From assembly GCF_023734775.1 (NCBI RefSeq), contig NZ_AP025732.1, positions 2,548,501-2,612,500 of the forward strand: DNA of 64,000 bases, written 5' to 3'. This document shows, piece by piece, positions 10,507 through 18,257 of this stretch; positions within the stretch are counted from its first letter, which is position 1; each line of letters starts with the position of its first letter. Origin of the DNA: Nostoc cf. commune SO-36. Lineage in GTDB: Bacteria; Cyanobacteriota; Cyanobacteriia; Cyanobacteriales; Nostocaceae. A program made the translations under genes and the position numbers. The notes under the pieces are model-generated. The model was given only the letters and a program-made list of their open reading frames with translations. It ran no database searches and was not told the origin of the DNA.

Positions 10507-10640
10507 TGACACTCCCCGCCCTAAAGGGAACGGGGATTCTTGAATCAATGAGATCACTTAACTTAGAGTCCTTGCGTCATCTAAGTCAGAGGTGAGGCTC
10601 TCCTCAAGCGTTACTTCGGGTATGCCCTACCCTAGTTGCA
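10507..10640 (-). ncRNA. Possible omega-RNA-like structured region
   Basis: On the minus strand this segment forms successive short hairpins: GGTAGGG/CATACCC, GAGGAGAGCCTC, CTTAGA...TCTAAG, and a final GC-rich hairpin that ends in GGGGAGTGTC. TnpB guide (omega) RNAs have this position and shape, overlapping the right end of the element with the guide just beyond. With tnpB gone it would be an orphan. The structure was read by eye, so this is a hypothesis. Confidence 0.35.
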
Positions 10641-10860
10641 AAAAGTACAAGTCCTGTTTAATTTGAAACAAAAATGCTTCAAAATTCTGAGTCGTCTAGC
10701 TCCTATGAATCTTTTACCTACTGCTAGGAAGAAACTAGAACAATGCAGTAGAACCGCATAGATTCAATTGTCAAGGTTCAGGTTGCCGTTAGACAATTGG
10801 GTTTTTATACAGGTTGAATACCGTTCCTGTTAAAATTATTGTAGCACTAAAAAGACTACA

Positions 10861-11010
10861 ATGAACCGAGAAAAAATACTAAGAGTTCGGCTATCTGAAG
10901 AAGAATGGGCGAGGTTAGAAATATACGCCGAGTCAAAACAGCATACGATTTCAGAGGTAATTCGTGACTACATCAAGAGACTACCAAGGCAGGATAAATC
11001 CTGCTGTTAG
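10861..11010 (+). CDS. Small ribbon-helix-helix (CopG-like) protein
   Basis: The 49-residue product starts MNREKILRVRLSEEEWARLE and continues with ISEVIRDYIKRLP. The beta-strand ILRVRLS followed by two helices is the ribbon-helix-helix DNA-binding pattern. It is too short for most gene finders. Such genes are often associated with IS200/IS605-type elements in cyanobacteria, where they may regulate the transposase. Here no transposase remains. Confidence 0.65.
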   Translation: MNREKILRVRLSEEEWARLEIYAESKQHTISEVIRDYIKRLPRQDKSCC

Positions 11011-11026
11011 CTTTCATCCCTTGTCT

Positions 11027-11077
11027 AAAGCCCTTGAAGATGTGTCCGACTCAGGAGGACACATCTTCAAGGGCTTT
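11027..11077. terminator. Perfect 21-bp stem hairpin over the rdgB stop codon
   Basis: Arms at 11027-11047 and 11057-11077 are perfect reverse complements around a 9-base loop. The right arm encodes the last residues of rdgB (the stop is at 11051-11053, inside the loop). It probably ends rdgB transcription. The length and perfection are unusual for a simple terminator, and it adjoins the decayed IS element. Confidence 0.6.
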
Positions 11078-11632
11078 CAGCATTTTCCCTGTAAAAGCTT
11101 TGCCTCGATGACTAATTGACCTTTTTAACTCCCGTGTCATTTCAGCAAAGGTCAATTGCAATTCTTGCACATAAAAAATTGGATCGTAGCCAAAACCACC
11201 ATCACCACGAGGTGCGTGGAGAATTTCGCCGCGACAAATACCTTCAGATTCTAATACGATCGCACCATCAGGACGAGCGATCGCTACTGCACAAACAAAT
11301 TGGGCTTGCCGATTTTTCTCGTTGCCTAATTCCCTCAATATTCTCGCAATGCGTTCTGAGTCGGTTGTGGCATAACGTGCAGAATATACCCCTGGTGCGC
11401 CATTTAGGGCATCTACTTGCAAGCCAGAATCATCAGCAATTGCCCAGTTTCCTGTAGCTTTAGCAATTTGTGAGGCTTTCAGACAAGCGTTAGCCGCAAA
11501 AGTTTCGCCCGTCTCTTCAATTTCCAATTCTTCAGGTTTGAGGGTTAATTCCCAACCAGAATTTTCCAGGTAAGCTTGCATTTCCCGCAACTTACCTGGA
11601 TTTCCTGTAGCTACTACGAGTAATTTGGTCAT
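11051..11632 (-). CDS. rdgB: XTP/dITP diphosphatase (RdgB/HAM1)
   Basis: This housecleaning enzyme hydrolyses deaminated purine triphosphates (XTP, dITP, ITP) to monophosphates. The protein has 193 residues from ATG 11632 (MTKLLVVATGNPGK). An in-frame ATG seven codons upstream comes from a heptamer repeat and is less likely. Motifs are ATGNPGKLREM (substrate loop), DDSGLQVDALNGAPGVYSAR, GDGGFGYDPIF and SHRGKA, all intact. It lies downstream of the phosphohexomutase gene on the same strand, separated by repeats. Confidence 0.95.
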   Translation of the reverse strand: MTKLLVVATGNPGKLREMQAYLENSGWELTLKPEELEIEETGETFAANACLKASQIAKATGNWAIADDSGLQVDALNGAPGVYSARYATTDSERIARILRELGNEKNRQAQFVCAVAIARPDGAIVLESEGICRGEILHAPRGDGGFGYDPIFYVQELQLTFAEMTRELKRSISHRGKAFTGKMLKALEDVSS

Positions 11633-11638
11633 TATTAA

Positions 11639-11683
11639 TTGGTCATTGGTCATTGGTCATTGGTCATTAGTCATTGGTCATTT
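11639..11683. repeat. Heptamer tandem repeat TGGTCAT
   Basis: Five to six copies of TGGTCAT, one of them TAGTCAT, lie directly upstream of rdgB. Read on the rdgB strand the unit is ATGACCA, so each unit carries an ATG. This is a short tandem repeat of the kind widespread in Nostoc and Anabaena. Confidence 0.85.
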
Positions 11684-11726
11684 ACCAAAGACAAAGGACA
11701 AATGACTAATGACTAAATAATAAATT

Positions 11727-13163
11727 TTACTCTGCCCAGTGTTTCGCCCAAGCAAGAGTTTGATGCACTTGCTCAATTGTCGGGGCTTCGCAGTATAGTC
11801 GTAAAACTGGCTCAGTACCGCTAAACCGAATCATTAACCAGCTTTTATCGGCAAGGCGATATTTGTAGCCGTCAATTGTTTGGCAATCAATCACCGCTTT
11901 ACCTGCAATTTCTGTTAGGGGTTGGGTTTGCAGTTGTTGCAAAAGACGCGATCGCACTTCCATACTTGCTAAGGGTAAATCAATGCGATCGTAAGCTGAG
12001 GTAAACCCTGTTTCTTTCTGCAAGTAGCGATAATAATCACCTAAATCTAAACCAGATTCGACGATCGCTTCTAAAACATACAATGCTGACAGCAGTGCAT
12101 CACGTTCGGGAATATGACTTCCATAGCCAATTCCTCCCGATTCTTCACCACCCAGCAACACTTTTGCTGCTAACATTCTGTCAGCAATGTATTTATAACC
12201 AACTGCTGTCTCAAATACTGATAGGTTATGTAGTGCTGCCACAAGGGGCATCAAGTCGGAACCACTTACAGTTTTGACTATTTCTCCAGTAAAGCCGCGC
12301 CGCAGGGTTAAGTGGTCGATTAATATGGGGATTAAGACTTGGGAACTTAGGAAGTTGGCTTCTCCATCTACTGCTGCAATACGATCGCAGTCGCCATCAA
12401 ATACCAACCCCACCGTTAAACTTGATTTATCTGTTTCTCGGTGGGTTTTGATAACTTCAAATAGCTTTGAAAGGTATTTAGGTAAGGGTTCCGGCGCACC
12501 GCCACCAAATAGGGGATCGCGTTCTGAGTTGATTTCTTTGACTTGATTGCCTAGTAGTCTCGCCAATCCACCAGCCGCCGCGCCATGCATGACATCGGCA
12601 AATAATGTCACTTTGCCTGATGCGATCGCTTCTCGAATTTTGACAATATCAACTTTACCTTCTAACGCTTGGGTATAACTAGGCCAAGGATCGAATTTTT
12701 CTTGCTTGCCTGGGGTAGCTGCTAGTGGTACTCCAACTGACAACTGCGCTTCGATCTCTTTTGTGACTTCTTCCGGCACCGAACCACCAAAACAACCCTT
12801 GACTTTTAATCCCAAATATTTGCCAGGATTATGGCTAGCTGTAATTACCAGCGCCCCTAAAGCATTGAGTTGTTTTGCTGCCCAACTATAAGCTGGGGTT
12901 GGGGCATAGCTTTCGCTCAGTAGTACGTCAAAGCCGACGGCAGCGACAGTATCGGCAACAGCACGAGCAAAATCTTCAGCCATAAATCGGCGATCGTAAC
13001 CGACAATTATTGTCCGGCTACCTACCGTAGAAAAATATGTATCATATAATACTTTTGCGGCAACTGGCGCGACTAGGGCTAGGCGTTCAAAGGTAAACTC
13101 TTCACCAATAACGCCCCGCCAGCCGTCTGTACCAAACTTGATTGAGTTAGCTACAACTGGCAT
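11727..13163 (-). CDS. Phosphoglucomutase/phosphomannomutase family enzyme
   Basis: This alpha-D-phosphohexomutase has 478 residues. It interconverts hexose 1- and 6-phosphates; the exact sugar is not decided by sequence. The active serine loop is TASHNPGKYLGLKVKG, the metal loop is VFDGDCDRIAAVDG, the sugar-specificity loop is GGEESGGIGYGSHIPERD, and the phosphate-binding loop is RFSGTEPVLRLY. All four are in order and intact. The GEESGG loop fits a glucose/mannose enzyme rather than a glucosamine one (GlmM). It lies on the minus strand upstream of rdgB. Confidence 0.9.
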   Translation of the reverse strand: MPVVANSIKFGTDGWRGVIGEEFTFERLALVAPVAAKVLYDTYFSTVGSRTIIVGYDRRFMAEDFARAVADTVAAVGFDVLLSESYAPTPAYSWAAKQLNALGALVITASHNPGKYLGLKVKGCFGGSVPEEVTKEIEAQLSVGVPLAATPGKQEKFDPWPSYTQALEGKVDIVKIREAIASGKVTLFADVMHGAAAGGLARLLGNQVKEINSERDPLFGGGAPEPLPKYLSKLFEVIKTHRETDKSSLTVGLVFDGDCDRIAAVDGEANFLSSQVLIPILIDHLTLRRGFTGEIVKTVSGSDLMPLVAALHNLSVFETAVGYKYIADRMLAAKVLLGGEESGGIGYGSHIPERDALLSALYVLEAIVESGLDLGDYYRYLQKETGFTSAYDRIDLPLASMEVRSRLLQQLQTQPLTEIAGKAVIDCQTIDGYKYRLADKSWLMIRFSGTEPVLRLYCEAPTIEQVHQTLAWAKHWAE

Positions 13164-13284
13164 CTAGGTATCCTAACTGTCTACTTGAGGATTCTAGCAT
13201 TTATACAGTGTGCAGAGTAAAAAAAGAATCTAGTAAAAATATGTACTATTTAATTAAGGATTTTTGGTACTAAATTTTAGGCTT

Positions 13285-13310
13285 GTAGAGACGCGTTAAC
13301 GCGTCTCTAC
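13285..13310. repeat. Perfect 26-nt palindrome
   Basis: A GTAGAGACGCGTT arm meets its reverse complement with no loop. It is a variant of the AGACGCGATTAATCGCGTCT family and sits between tldE and the phosphohexomutase gene. Confidence 0.7.
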
Positions 13311-13343
13311 CAAGAATTTTGGGCTTAACTGAACGGTATTAGA

Positions 13344-14690
13344 TTATAGGGTGTATGTAAAATCTTCCACTAGCATACCAGGAACTAAACTACCTCCTAG
13401 TTGACGACTATCATAAGTACCTACTTCGGGTATAAAATCCTGGAAATTAGTCAAATCTATGAGGTTTTCTCCCCAGAAACGGTAGAGACTTTCATCAAAA
13501 CGCAAGTTTTCAATGGGAGCAATAATTTCTCCGTTTTCTACCCAAAAACAAGCATAACGGGTCATACCTGTGACTCTACCAGTGTGGCGATCGCTCCAAT
13601 TCAAGTAATGCAGATTTGATAGATATAATCCTTTATCTAAACTCGGAAGAATCTGCTCAAATCCTAAATTTCCCGGACTGATTTCTGGCGCTCTTAAAGT
13701 CTCTGAACCATTAGCGCCATTGGCAGGTTTTTTATATTCTTTAGCAGTCCGAGAATTTACTAAAGTATTTATCAAATGTCCTTTTTCTATTATGGGTAAC
13801 TCCGGTGCTGCTATTTCTCCCAATTCATTAAATCGTGGTACTAATCCCCGTTGAAAGTTTTCTTTCAAACTAAATGCGGGTGATAGTTGTTTTTCTTTAC
13901 GCCATAGAGCAGCTAAAGAGCTATTTCCTTGTTGAATATCAGCTTCGCTTACAGATCCCCAAGAAAGCATCAATAATAAATCTGCAACAGCAGCCGGAGC
14001 AAAATAAGTTCTGTACTGTCCCCGTGGTAATTCTTTTGCTGGGTGAGCGAGCAATTCTAATTGCTTTTTAGCTTCGCTTATTTTGGCTATATATATAGAT
14101 TTATCCCAATCACTGCCTGCAAATGTACCCTTAACGGCTTGTCCAGATGTGGAAAATAGAGAGTAATCTAAGGTAAAATACTCTGTAGCAAACCAGTGTT
14201 TTTTACCGCTAGAATCACCATAAGCTTTAATTACCACTCCCCCGGCATATATTCCTGTAAAATCCAATTCAGCAACCAGTTCTAGCACAGTTGGTACTAC
14301 TGCTTCTGCCGCCAATAAATTCCCAGAATGTATTTCTCGGCTGGTATTATTTCCTGATGGCAAAACTAGATATGGATCGATGGGTAGTAGAATAATTTCG
14401 TCACGTAGTTCTTGCAAAGCAGTATACGCTAACTCCCAATCTACCTGCCAATTTCCAGTAAAGGGAAACTGCCGAACACTGTTGCGCTGTTCTTTCATCA
14501 AAGTCAGTTCGATCCAACCATCAGTGACACAACCAGTCTGGCGCACTTTCGCATGATTAAAACGAGTAAATTGACTTATTTCACTGCTGAGTCTCACAGT
14601 GAATTGTTCATTTTCTAATTTTTTGAGTAACAGACTTTCAATCAGTCGATTAAAGCTGACTTCTAACGCAGATAATTCCTCAACTTTCAT
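13344..14690 (-). CDS. tldE: TldE/PmbA-type subunit of the TldD/TldE protease
   Basis: This 448-residue TldD/PmbA family protein lacks the HExxxH zinc motif present in its upstream neighbour, as expected for the TldE (PmbA) subunit. The conserved region near the C-terminus (LYLSNLHYLNWSDRHTGRVT, then TRYACFWVENGEIIAPIENL) is typical. TldD/TldE form a heteromeric metalloprotease that trims peptides and degrades unfolded peptides in E. coli. It lies downstream of tldD on the same strand, but 326 bp with a MITE separate them. Confidence 0.88.
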   Translation of the reverse strand: MKVEELSALEVSFNRLIESLLLKKLENEQFTVRLSSEISQFTRFNHAKVRQTGCVTDGWIELTLMKEQRNSVRQFPFTGNWQVDWELAYTALQELRDEIILLPIDPYLVLPSGNNTSREIHSGNLLAAEAVVPTVLELVAELDFTGIYAGGVVIKAYGDSSGKKHWFATEYFTLDYSLFSTSGQAVKGTFAGSDWDKSIYIAKISEAKKQLELLAHPAKELPRGQYRTYFAPAAVADLLLMLSWGSVSEADIQQGNSSLAALWRKEKQLSPAFSLKENFQRGLVPRFNELGEIAAPELPIIEKGHLINTLVNSRTAKEYKKPANGANGSETLRAPEISPGNLGFEQILPSLDKGLYLSNLHYLNWSDRHTGRVTGMTRYACFWVENGEIIAPIENLRFDESLYRFWGENLIDLTNFQDFIPEVGTYDSRQLGGSLVPGMLVEDFTYTL

Positions 14691-14859
14691 AGATATTAAA
14701 TATTAATAGGGAATAAGGAAGGGTAAATACGGTTCAGTTAAGGCTAAAATCCTTTTTTTAACGAACCGCAAAGGACGCAAAGGACACAAAGGAAGAGAAG
14801 CTTAACTGAACTGTATTGGAATAAGGGGAGGAGAAAGTTAGGACTTAGAAGAATTTTTG

Positions 14860-14982
14860 TAAGTAGCTAGGCGTAAAAATTAAAGTTTGTAATAAGGACT
14901 TTAGTCCTGATAATCCTTTTTCTGAGTGATGAATTGCTAACTACAAGCTAGGATTTTATGTTTAATTATACCTACCTACTTA
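14860..14982. mobile_element. MITE, copy 3 (between tldD and tldE)
   Basis: The 123-bp element has imperfect terminal repeats TAAGTAGCTAGGCGTA and TATACCTACCTACTTA, matching the ends of the copies at 23925 and 39470. Its interior differs from theirs and includes a short hairpin, GGACTTTAGTCC. The flanking spacer (14691-15016) also has a 'GAACCGCAAAGGACGCAAAG' repeat arm near 14764 and no gene. Confidence 0.55.
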
Positions 14983-15016
14983 ATTCAAAGCTTTTAACTC
15001 CTAGCTGTGTGCTTTT

Positions 15017-16456
15017 TCAAGTTCCTCCACCAAAAACTTCGACATTCGCAAATACACAAACAGGTGAACCGTGTCCTACCGAAATGGCCTGATTTGGTTC
15101 TCCTTTACCACAATAAGGAGTACCATACATTTGCCAGTTTGTAGCATCTCCGACTTTAATTAAACTATGCCAAAACTCTGGTGTTGTGGCGCGATAGTTA
15201 GGATTACGAAGGGTTTTGGTAAGTTTGCCATTTTCAATTAATTTGGCGTACTCACAACCAAATTGGAATTTGTAGCGGCGATCGTCTATTGACCAAGAAC
15301 GGTTAGATTCCATATAAACGCCGTTTTCTATCCCGCCAATAATGTCTTCAAAAGTGCCATTTAAAGGCTCTAAATTCAAGTTTGCCATGCGATCGATCGC
15401 TGGTCGATTCCATGAGGAAGCACGGGCACAGGCAACTCCTGCTACACCTGCTCTGGCTTGACTCTCTAGACTGCCTAAACCCCGTTGCAGTATACCTTCT
15501 TTAACCAAATATTCCTTTGTTGCGACAGTACCCGTATCATCAAAGCCATAGCTGGCATATTCACCAGGCACGGTGGGATCAAAGGTAATGTTCATCAATG
15601 GCGAACCATAAGCTAGGTTGCCAAAATCGCTTTTATTAACGAAGCTGCCCCCAGCATAGTTACGCTCATCTCCCAAAATTCGGTCAATTTCTAGGGGATG
15701 TCCGACACTTTCATGGATTTGTAGCATCATCTGATCTGGGGCTAAAACTAAATTGGTACGCGTGGTTGGACATTCCTCTGCTGTCAAGAGTTCTACTGCT
15801 TGTTCGCCAATTTGCCGCACCCGATGCCATAAGTTTTCTTGTTTTAATAGTTCGAGTCCGCCTTGATAACAGTTTGCTTGCGAACCGTTGTTGCTGCGCT
15901 GTTGGACAATTTTTCCATCTTGGGCAGTAGCTCCGTAATTAGTGCCTATAGATAGTATTTTTTGATAAACTTCTGAGCCGTTGCTGCTAACAAACCAAGA
16001 TTCTCTCTCAGTGGTACTGGCACTAGCGATGGTTTGGACAATTTTGTCGTCAACTTTCAACGTTTGGCAAATACGAACCAGTAAATCGTTAATTTCTCCC
16101 GGACTTAGAGCATCTAATGGCTCAAGAAATAGAGATTTATATTCACCAACGACTTTCGGGCGCTCACTTTCACGGAAGGGATGTATCCACCATTCACTTG
16201 CAGCTAGTGCCTGTTTATATGCTGTTTGGGCAGCTGCTTCTAAGGCAGAAAGTTCCAGAGAGTTAGTAGCTGCATAACCCAGACAGCCGTTGACCAAAAC
16301 TTCCAGCATTGCTCCGACAGTGAAGGATTTGCCGTTTAGTTGAGGTAAAGCGTCACGGACTAAACGGGTAGTAGAAGTTTCTTTAACGGCTCTAATACCA
16401 ATCCAATCAGCAGGAATATCGAAACTAGCGATCGCTTTTTTAAGTTCAGACCACAT
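15017..16456 (-). CDS. tldD: TldD-type zinc metalloprotease subunit
   Basis: The protein has 479 residues. The catalytic zinc motif HESVGH (in QIHESVGHPLEIDR) lies near residue 245, with the family segment GTVATKEYLVKEGILQRGL after it and a Cys/Gly-rich C-terminus (YCGKGEPNQAISVGHGSPVC). TldD is the catalytic partner of TldE. The enzyme processes peptides such as microcin B17 and CcdA in E. coli; the cyanobacterial substrate is unknown. It is the first gene of a tldD-tldE pair. Confidence 0.92.
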   Translation of the reverse strand: MWSELKKAIASFDIPADWIGIRAVKETSTTRLVRDALPQLNGKSFTVGAMLEVLVNGCLGYAATNSLELSALEAAAQTAYKQALAASEWWIHPFRESERPKVVGEYKSLFLEPLDALSPGEINDLLVRICQTLKVDDKIVQTIASASTTERESWFVSSNGSEVYQKILSIGTNYGATAQDGKIVQQRSNNGSQANCYQGGLELLKQENLWHRVRQIGEQAVELLTAEECPTTRTNLVLAPDQMMLQIHESVGHPLEIDRILGDERNYAGGSFVNKSDFGNLAYGSPLMNITFDPTVPGEYASYGFDDTGTVATKEYLVKEGILQRGLGSLESQARAGVAGVACARASSWNRPAIDRMANLNLEPLNGTFEDIIGGIENGVYMESNRSWSIDDRRYKFQFGCEYAKLIENGKLTKTLRNPNYRATTPEFWHSLIKVGDATNWQMYGTPYCGKGEPNQAISVGHGSPVCVFANVEVFGGGT

Positions 16457-16464
16457 AATTTAGG

Positions 16465-16532
16465 GAATTGGGTAATGGGCATTGGGTATTGGGCATTGGG
16501 TATTGGGCATGGGGCATTGGGCATGGGGCATG
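16465..16532. repeat. Heptamer-type tandem repeats (GGGCATT/GGGTATT)
   Basis: This array of TTGGGCA, TTGGGTA and TGGGGCA units lies directly upstream of tldD. The same family occurs at 21371-21430, 26519-26602 and 38225-38270. Confidence 0.85.
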
Positions 16533-16638
16533 GGAAGAATTCAATTCTTAGTCCCTAGCCCCCAGTCTCCTCTAATTACGATGCCAGCGTGTGCCATCAC
16601 GGCTATCAATTAGCGTAATACCTTCTGCTTGAAGTTCG

Positions 16639-18018
16639 TCACGAATGGCGATCGCTTTCAGCAAAATTCTTGGCTTTACGCGCTTCTTGCCTTTGCTGAA
16701 TTTTTGCCTCAATTTCCGCATCGCTTAAACCATTATTCGTGTGAGTTTCTGCTTCTATCTCAGCTTCCAAACCTAAAACTCCAGCCAACGTGACGAGTGT
16801 TTGCCATTGACGCTGTAACTCATCAGGGGAAGTTTCGGTTTTCCCTTCATGCACAATAATATTTCCCTCACGGCGCAGTTCTTTGGCTAATTCAAACAGC
16901 ACTGTTAACCCACCAGGAAAATTAAAGTCGTTATTTACAGTTTCTTGAAAGCGTTCAACAGTTTCAGGAAGTAGTGAAGCAGTTCCTGATCCCCAACCTA
17001 GTTGTTTACCGTATTGGTAGCCGAAAAGTAAACCTTCTTTAATTGTGTGCCAACCGTTGGTTGCTGCGGCGATCGCTTCGTCGGTAAAATCAATTGGTGT
17101 GCGATATTGAGCAGTCAGTACGAAGAACCGCACTGCCATCGGGTCAACTCCTCGATCCAGTAAGTCTCGAATAGTGGTAAAATTGCCCAAAGATTTGGAC
17201 ATTTTTTCACCATCTACTTTTACCATGCCGTTATGTAACCAGTAACGCGCCAGAGGTTTTCCGGTAACAGCTTCAGATTGGGCAATTTCGTTTTCATGGT
17301 GAGGAAAAATTAAATCAGCACCACCAGCATGAATATCGATGGTATCACCCAGGCGATCGCGTACCATTGCCGAGCATTCTATATGCCACCCCGGACGACC
17401 TGCCCCCCAAGGTGATTCCCAAGCAGGTTCTCCCGCTCTTGCCGCCTTCCATAAAGCAAAATCAAAGGGATCTTTCTTTTTCTGATATTCTGGATCATCT
17501 ACATTGACGCGCTCGCTTTTCCCTGCTTGCATATCTTCTAACCTGCGTCCCGAAAGCTTACCATACTCAGAAAACTTTCGTACTGCATAATACACATCAC
17601 CGTCAGCAGGGTAGGCAAAACCTTTATTTTCTAACTCATGAATTAATCGCTGAATGCCGTTAATCGTATGTGTGGCGCGTGGATATTCATCAGCTTCTTT
17701 GATTCCTAGCCGCGCCATATCCTCAAAATATGCTTTGATGAAGCGATCGGCTACAGCTTCCATTGAGGAATGTTCAGCACAGGCTCGATTGAGAATCTTG
17801 TCATCAATATCGGTAAAATTTTGGATATATCGGACTTCATAACCGATAAACTGGAGGTATCGGCGTACTACGTCCCAAACGATGCAAGCTCTGGCATGAC
17901 CCAAATGGCAGTAGTCGTACACCGTCACCCCGCAGTAATACATCTTAACCTTGCCTGCAACGAGAGTTTCAAACGGTTCTTGACGACGGGTGAGGGTATT
18001 GTAAAGGGTTAGGGTCAT
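16639..18018 (-). CDS. cysS: Cysteinyl-tRNA synthetase, C-terminus frameshifted
   Basis: CysS charges tRNA-Cys. The start is ATG 18018 (MTLTLYNTLTRRQEPF); the longer frame to 18087 adds unrelated residues. Motifs are CGVTVYDYCHLGHARA (HIGH-type), zinc ligands in WHIECSAM and FPHHENE, and KMSKSLGN, all intact. The frame ends prematurely at ESDRHS. Removing one base near 16650 restores AIRDELQAEGITLIDS RDGTRWHR and a stop at 16572, the expected C-terminus. The extra base creates a HIP1 octamer. About 24 residues of the anticodon-binding end are lost. This is a real mutation or an error in an essential gene. Confidence 0.93.
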   Translation of the reverse strand: MTLTLYNTLTRRQEPFETLVAGKVKMYYCGVTVYDYCHLGHARACIVWDVVRRYLQFIGYEVRYIQNFTDIDDKILNRACAEHSSMEAVADRFIKAYFEDMARLGIKEADEYPRATHTINGIQRLIHELENKGFAYPADGDVYYAVRKFSEYGKLSGRRLEDMQAGKSERVNVDDPEYQKKKDPFDFALWKAARAGEPAWESPWGAGRPGWHIECSAMVRDRLGDTIDIHAGGADLIFPHHENEIAQSEAVTGKPLARYWLHNGMVKVDGEKMSKSLGNFTTIRDLLDRGVDPMAVRFFVLTAQYRTPIDFTDEAIAAATNGWHTIKEGLLFGYQYGKQLGWGSGTASLLPETVERFQETVNNDFNFPGGLTVLFELAKELRREGNIIVHEGKTETSPDELQRQWQTLVTLAGVLGLEAEIEAETHTNNGLSDAEIEAKIQQRQEARKAKNFAESDRHS

Positions 18019-18257
18019 AACAGAGTAATGCGGAAATAAGGAGATACGTAATAATAGGGTAAAGCAGCTGGAATGACAGTCCAGCATCCCTATGCTAGTA
18101 CGTCACGGTGGAAATCAACATACTATTGGACAAAATCTCGAAAGCCCAAAAATCAAGGGTTTTTGACTTTTAACTTTTAACTTCCGCCTTGCGGCGCTAG
18201 TGTTTTCTGGACTATCTGCGCTACATTACTATTTTTTGACTATTTGATAACAGCGCT

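Larger units (their letters stand above)
10507..11010 (-). mobile_element. Decayed IS200/IS605-type element lacking tnpB
   Basis: Read on the minus strand, the segment at about 10507-10545 is a GC-rich hairpin (AATCCCCGTTCCC, then AGGGCGGGGAGTGTC). This is the typical right end after tnpB in cyanobacterial IS200/IS605 and IS1341-type elements. The other side carries a divergent small ribbon-helix-helix gene (10861-11010), as seen in such elements. No tnpA or tnpB frame remains, so this is a deletion derivative or a non-autonomous element. The exact left end was not determined. Confidence 0.5.
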
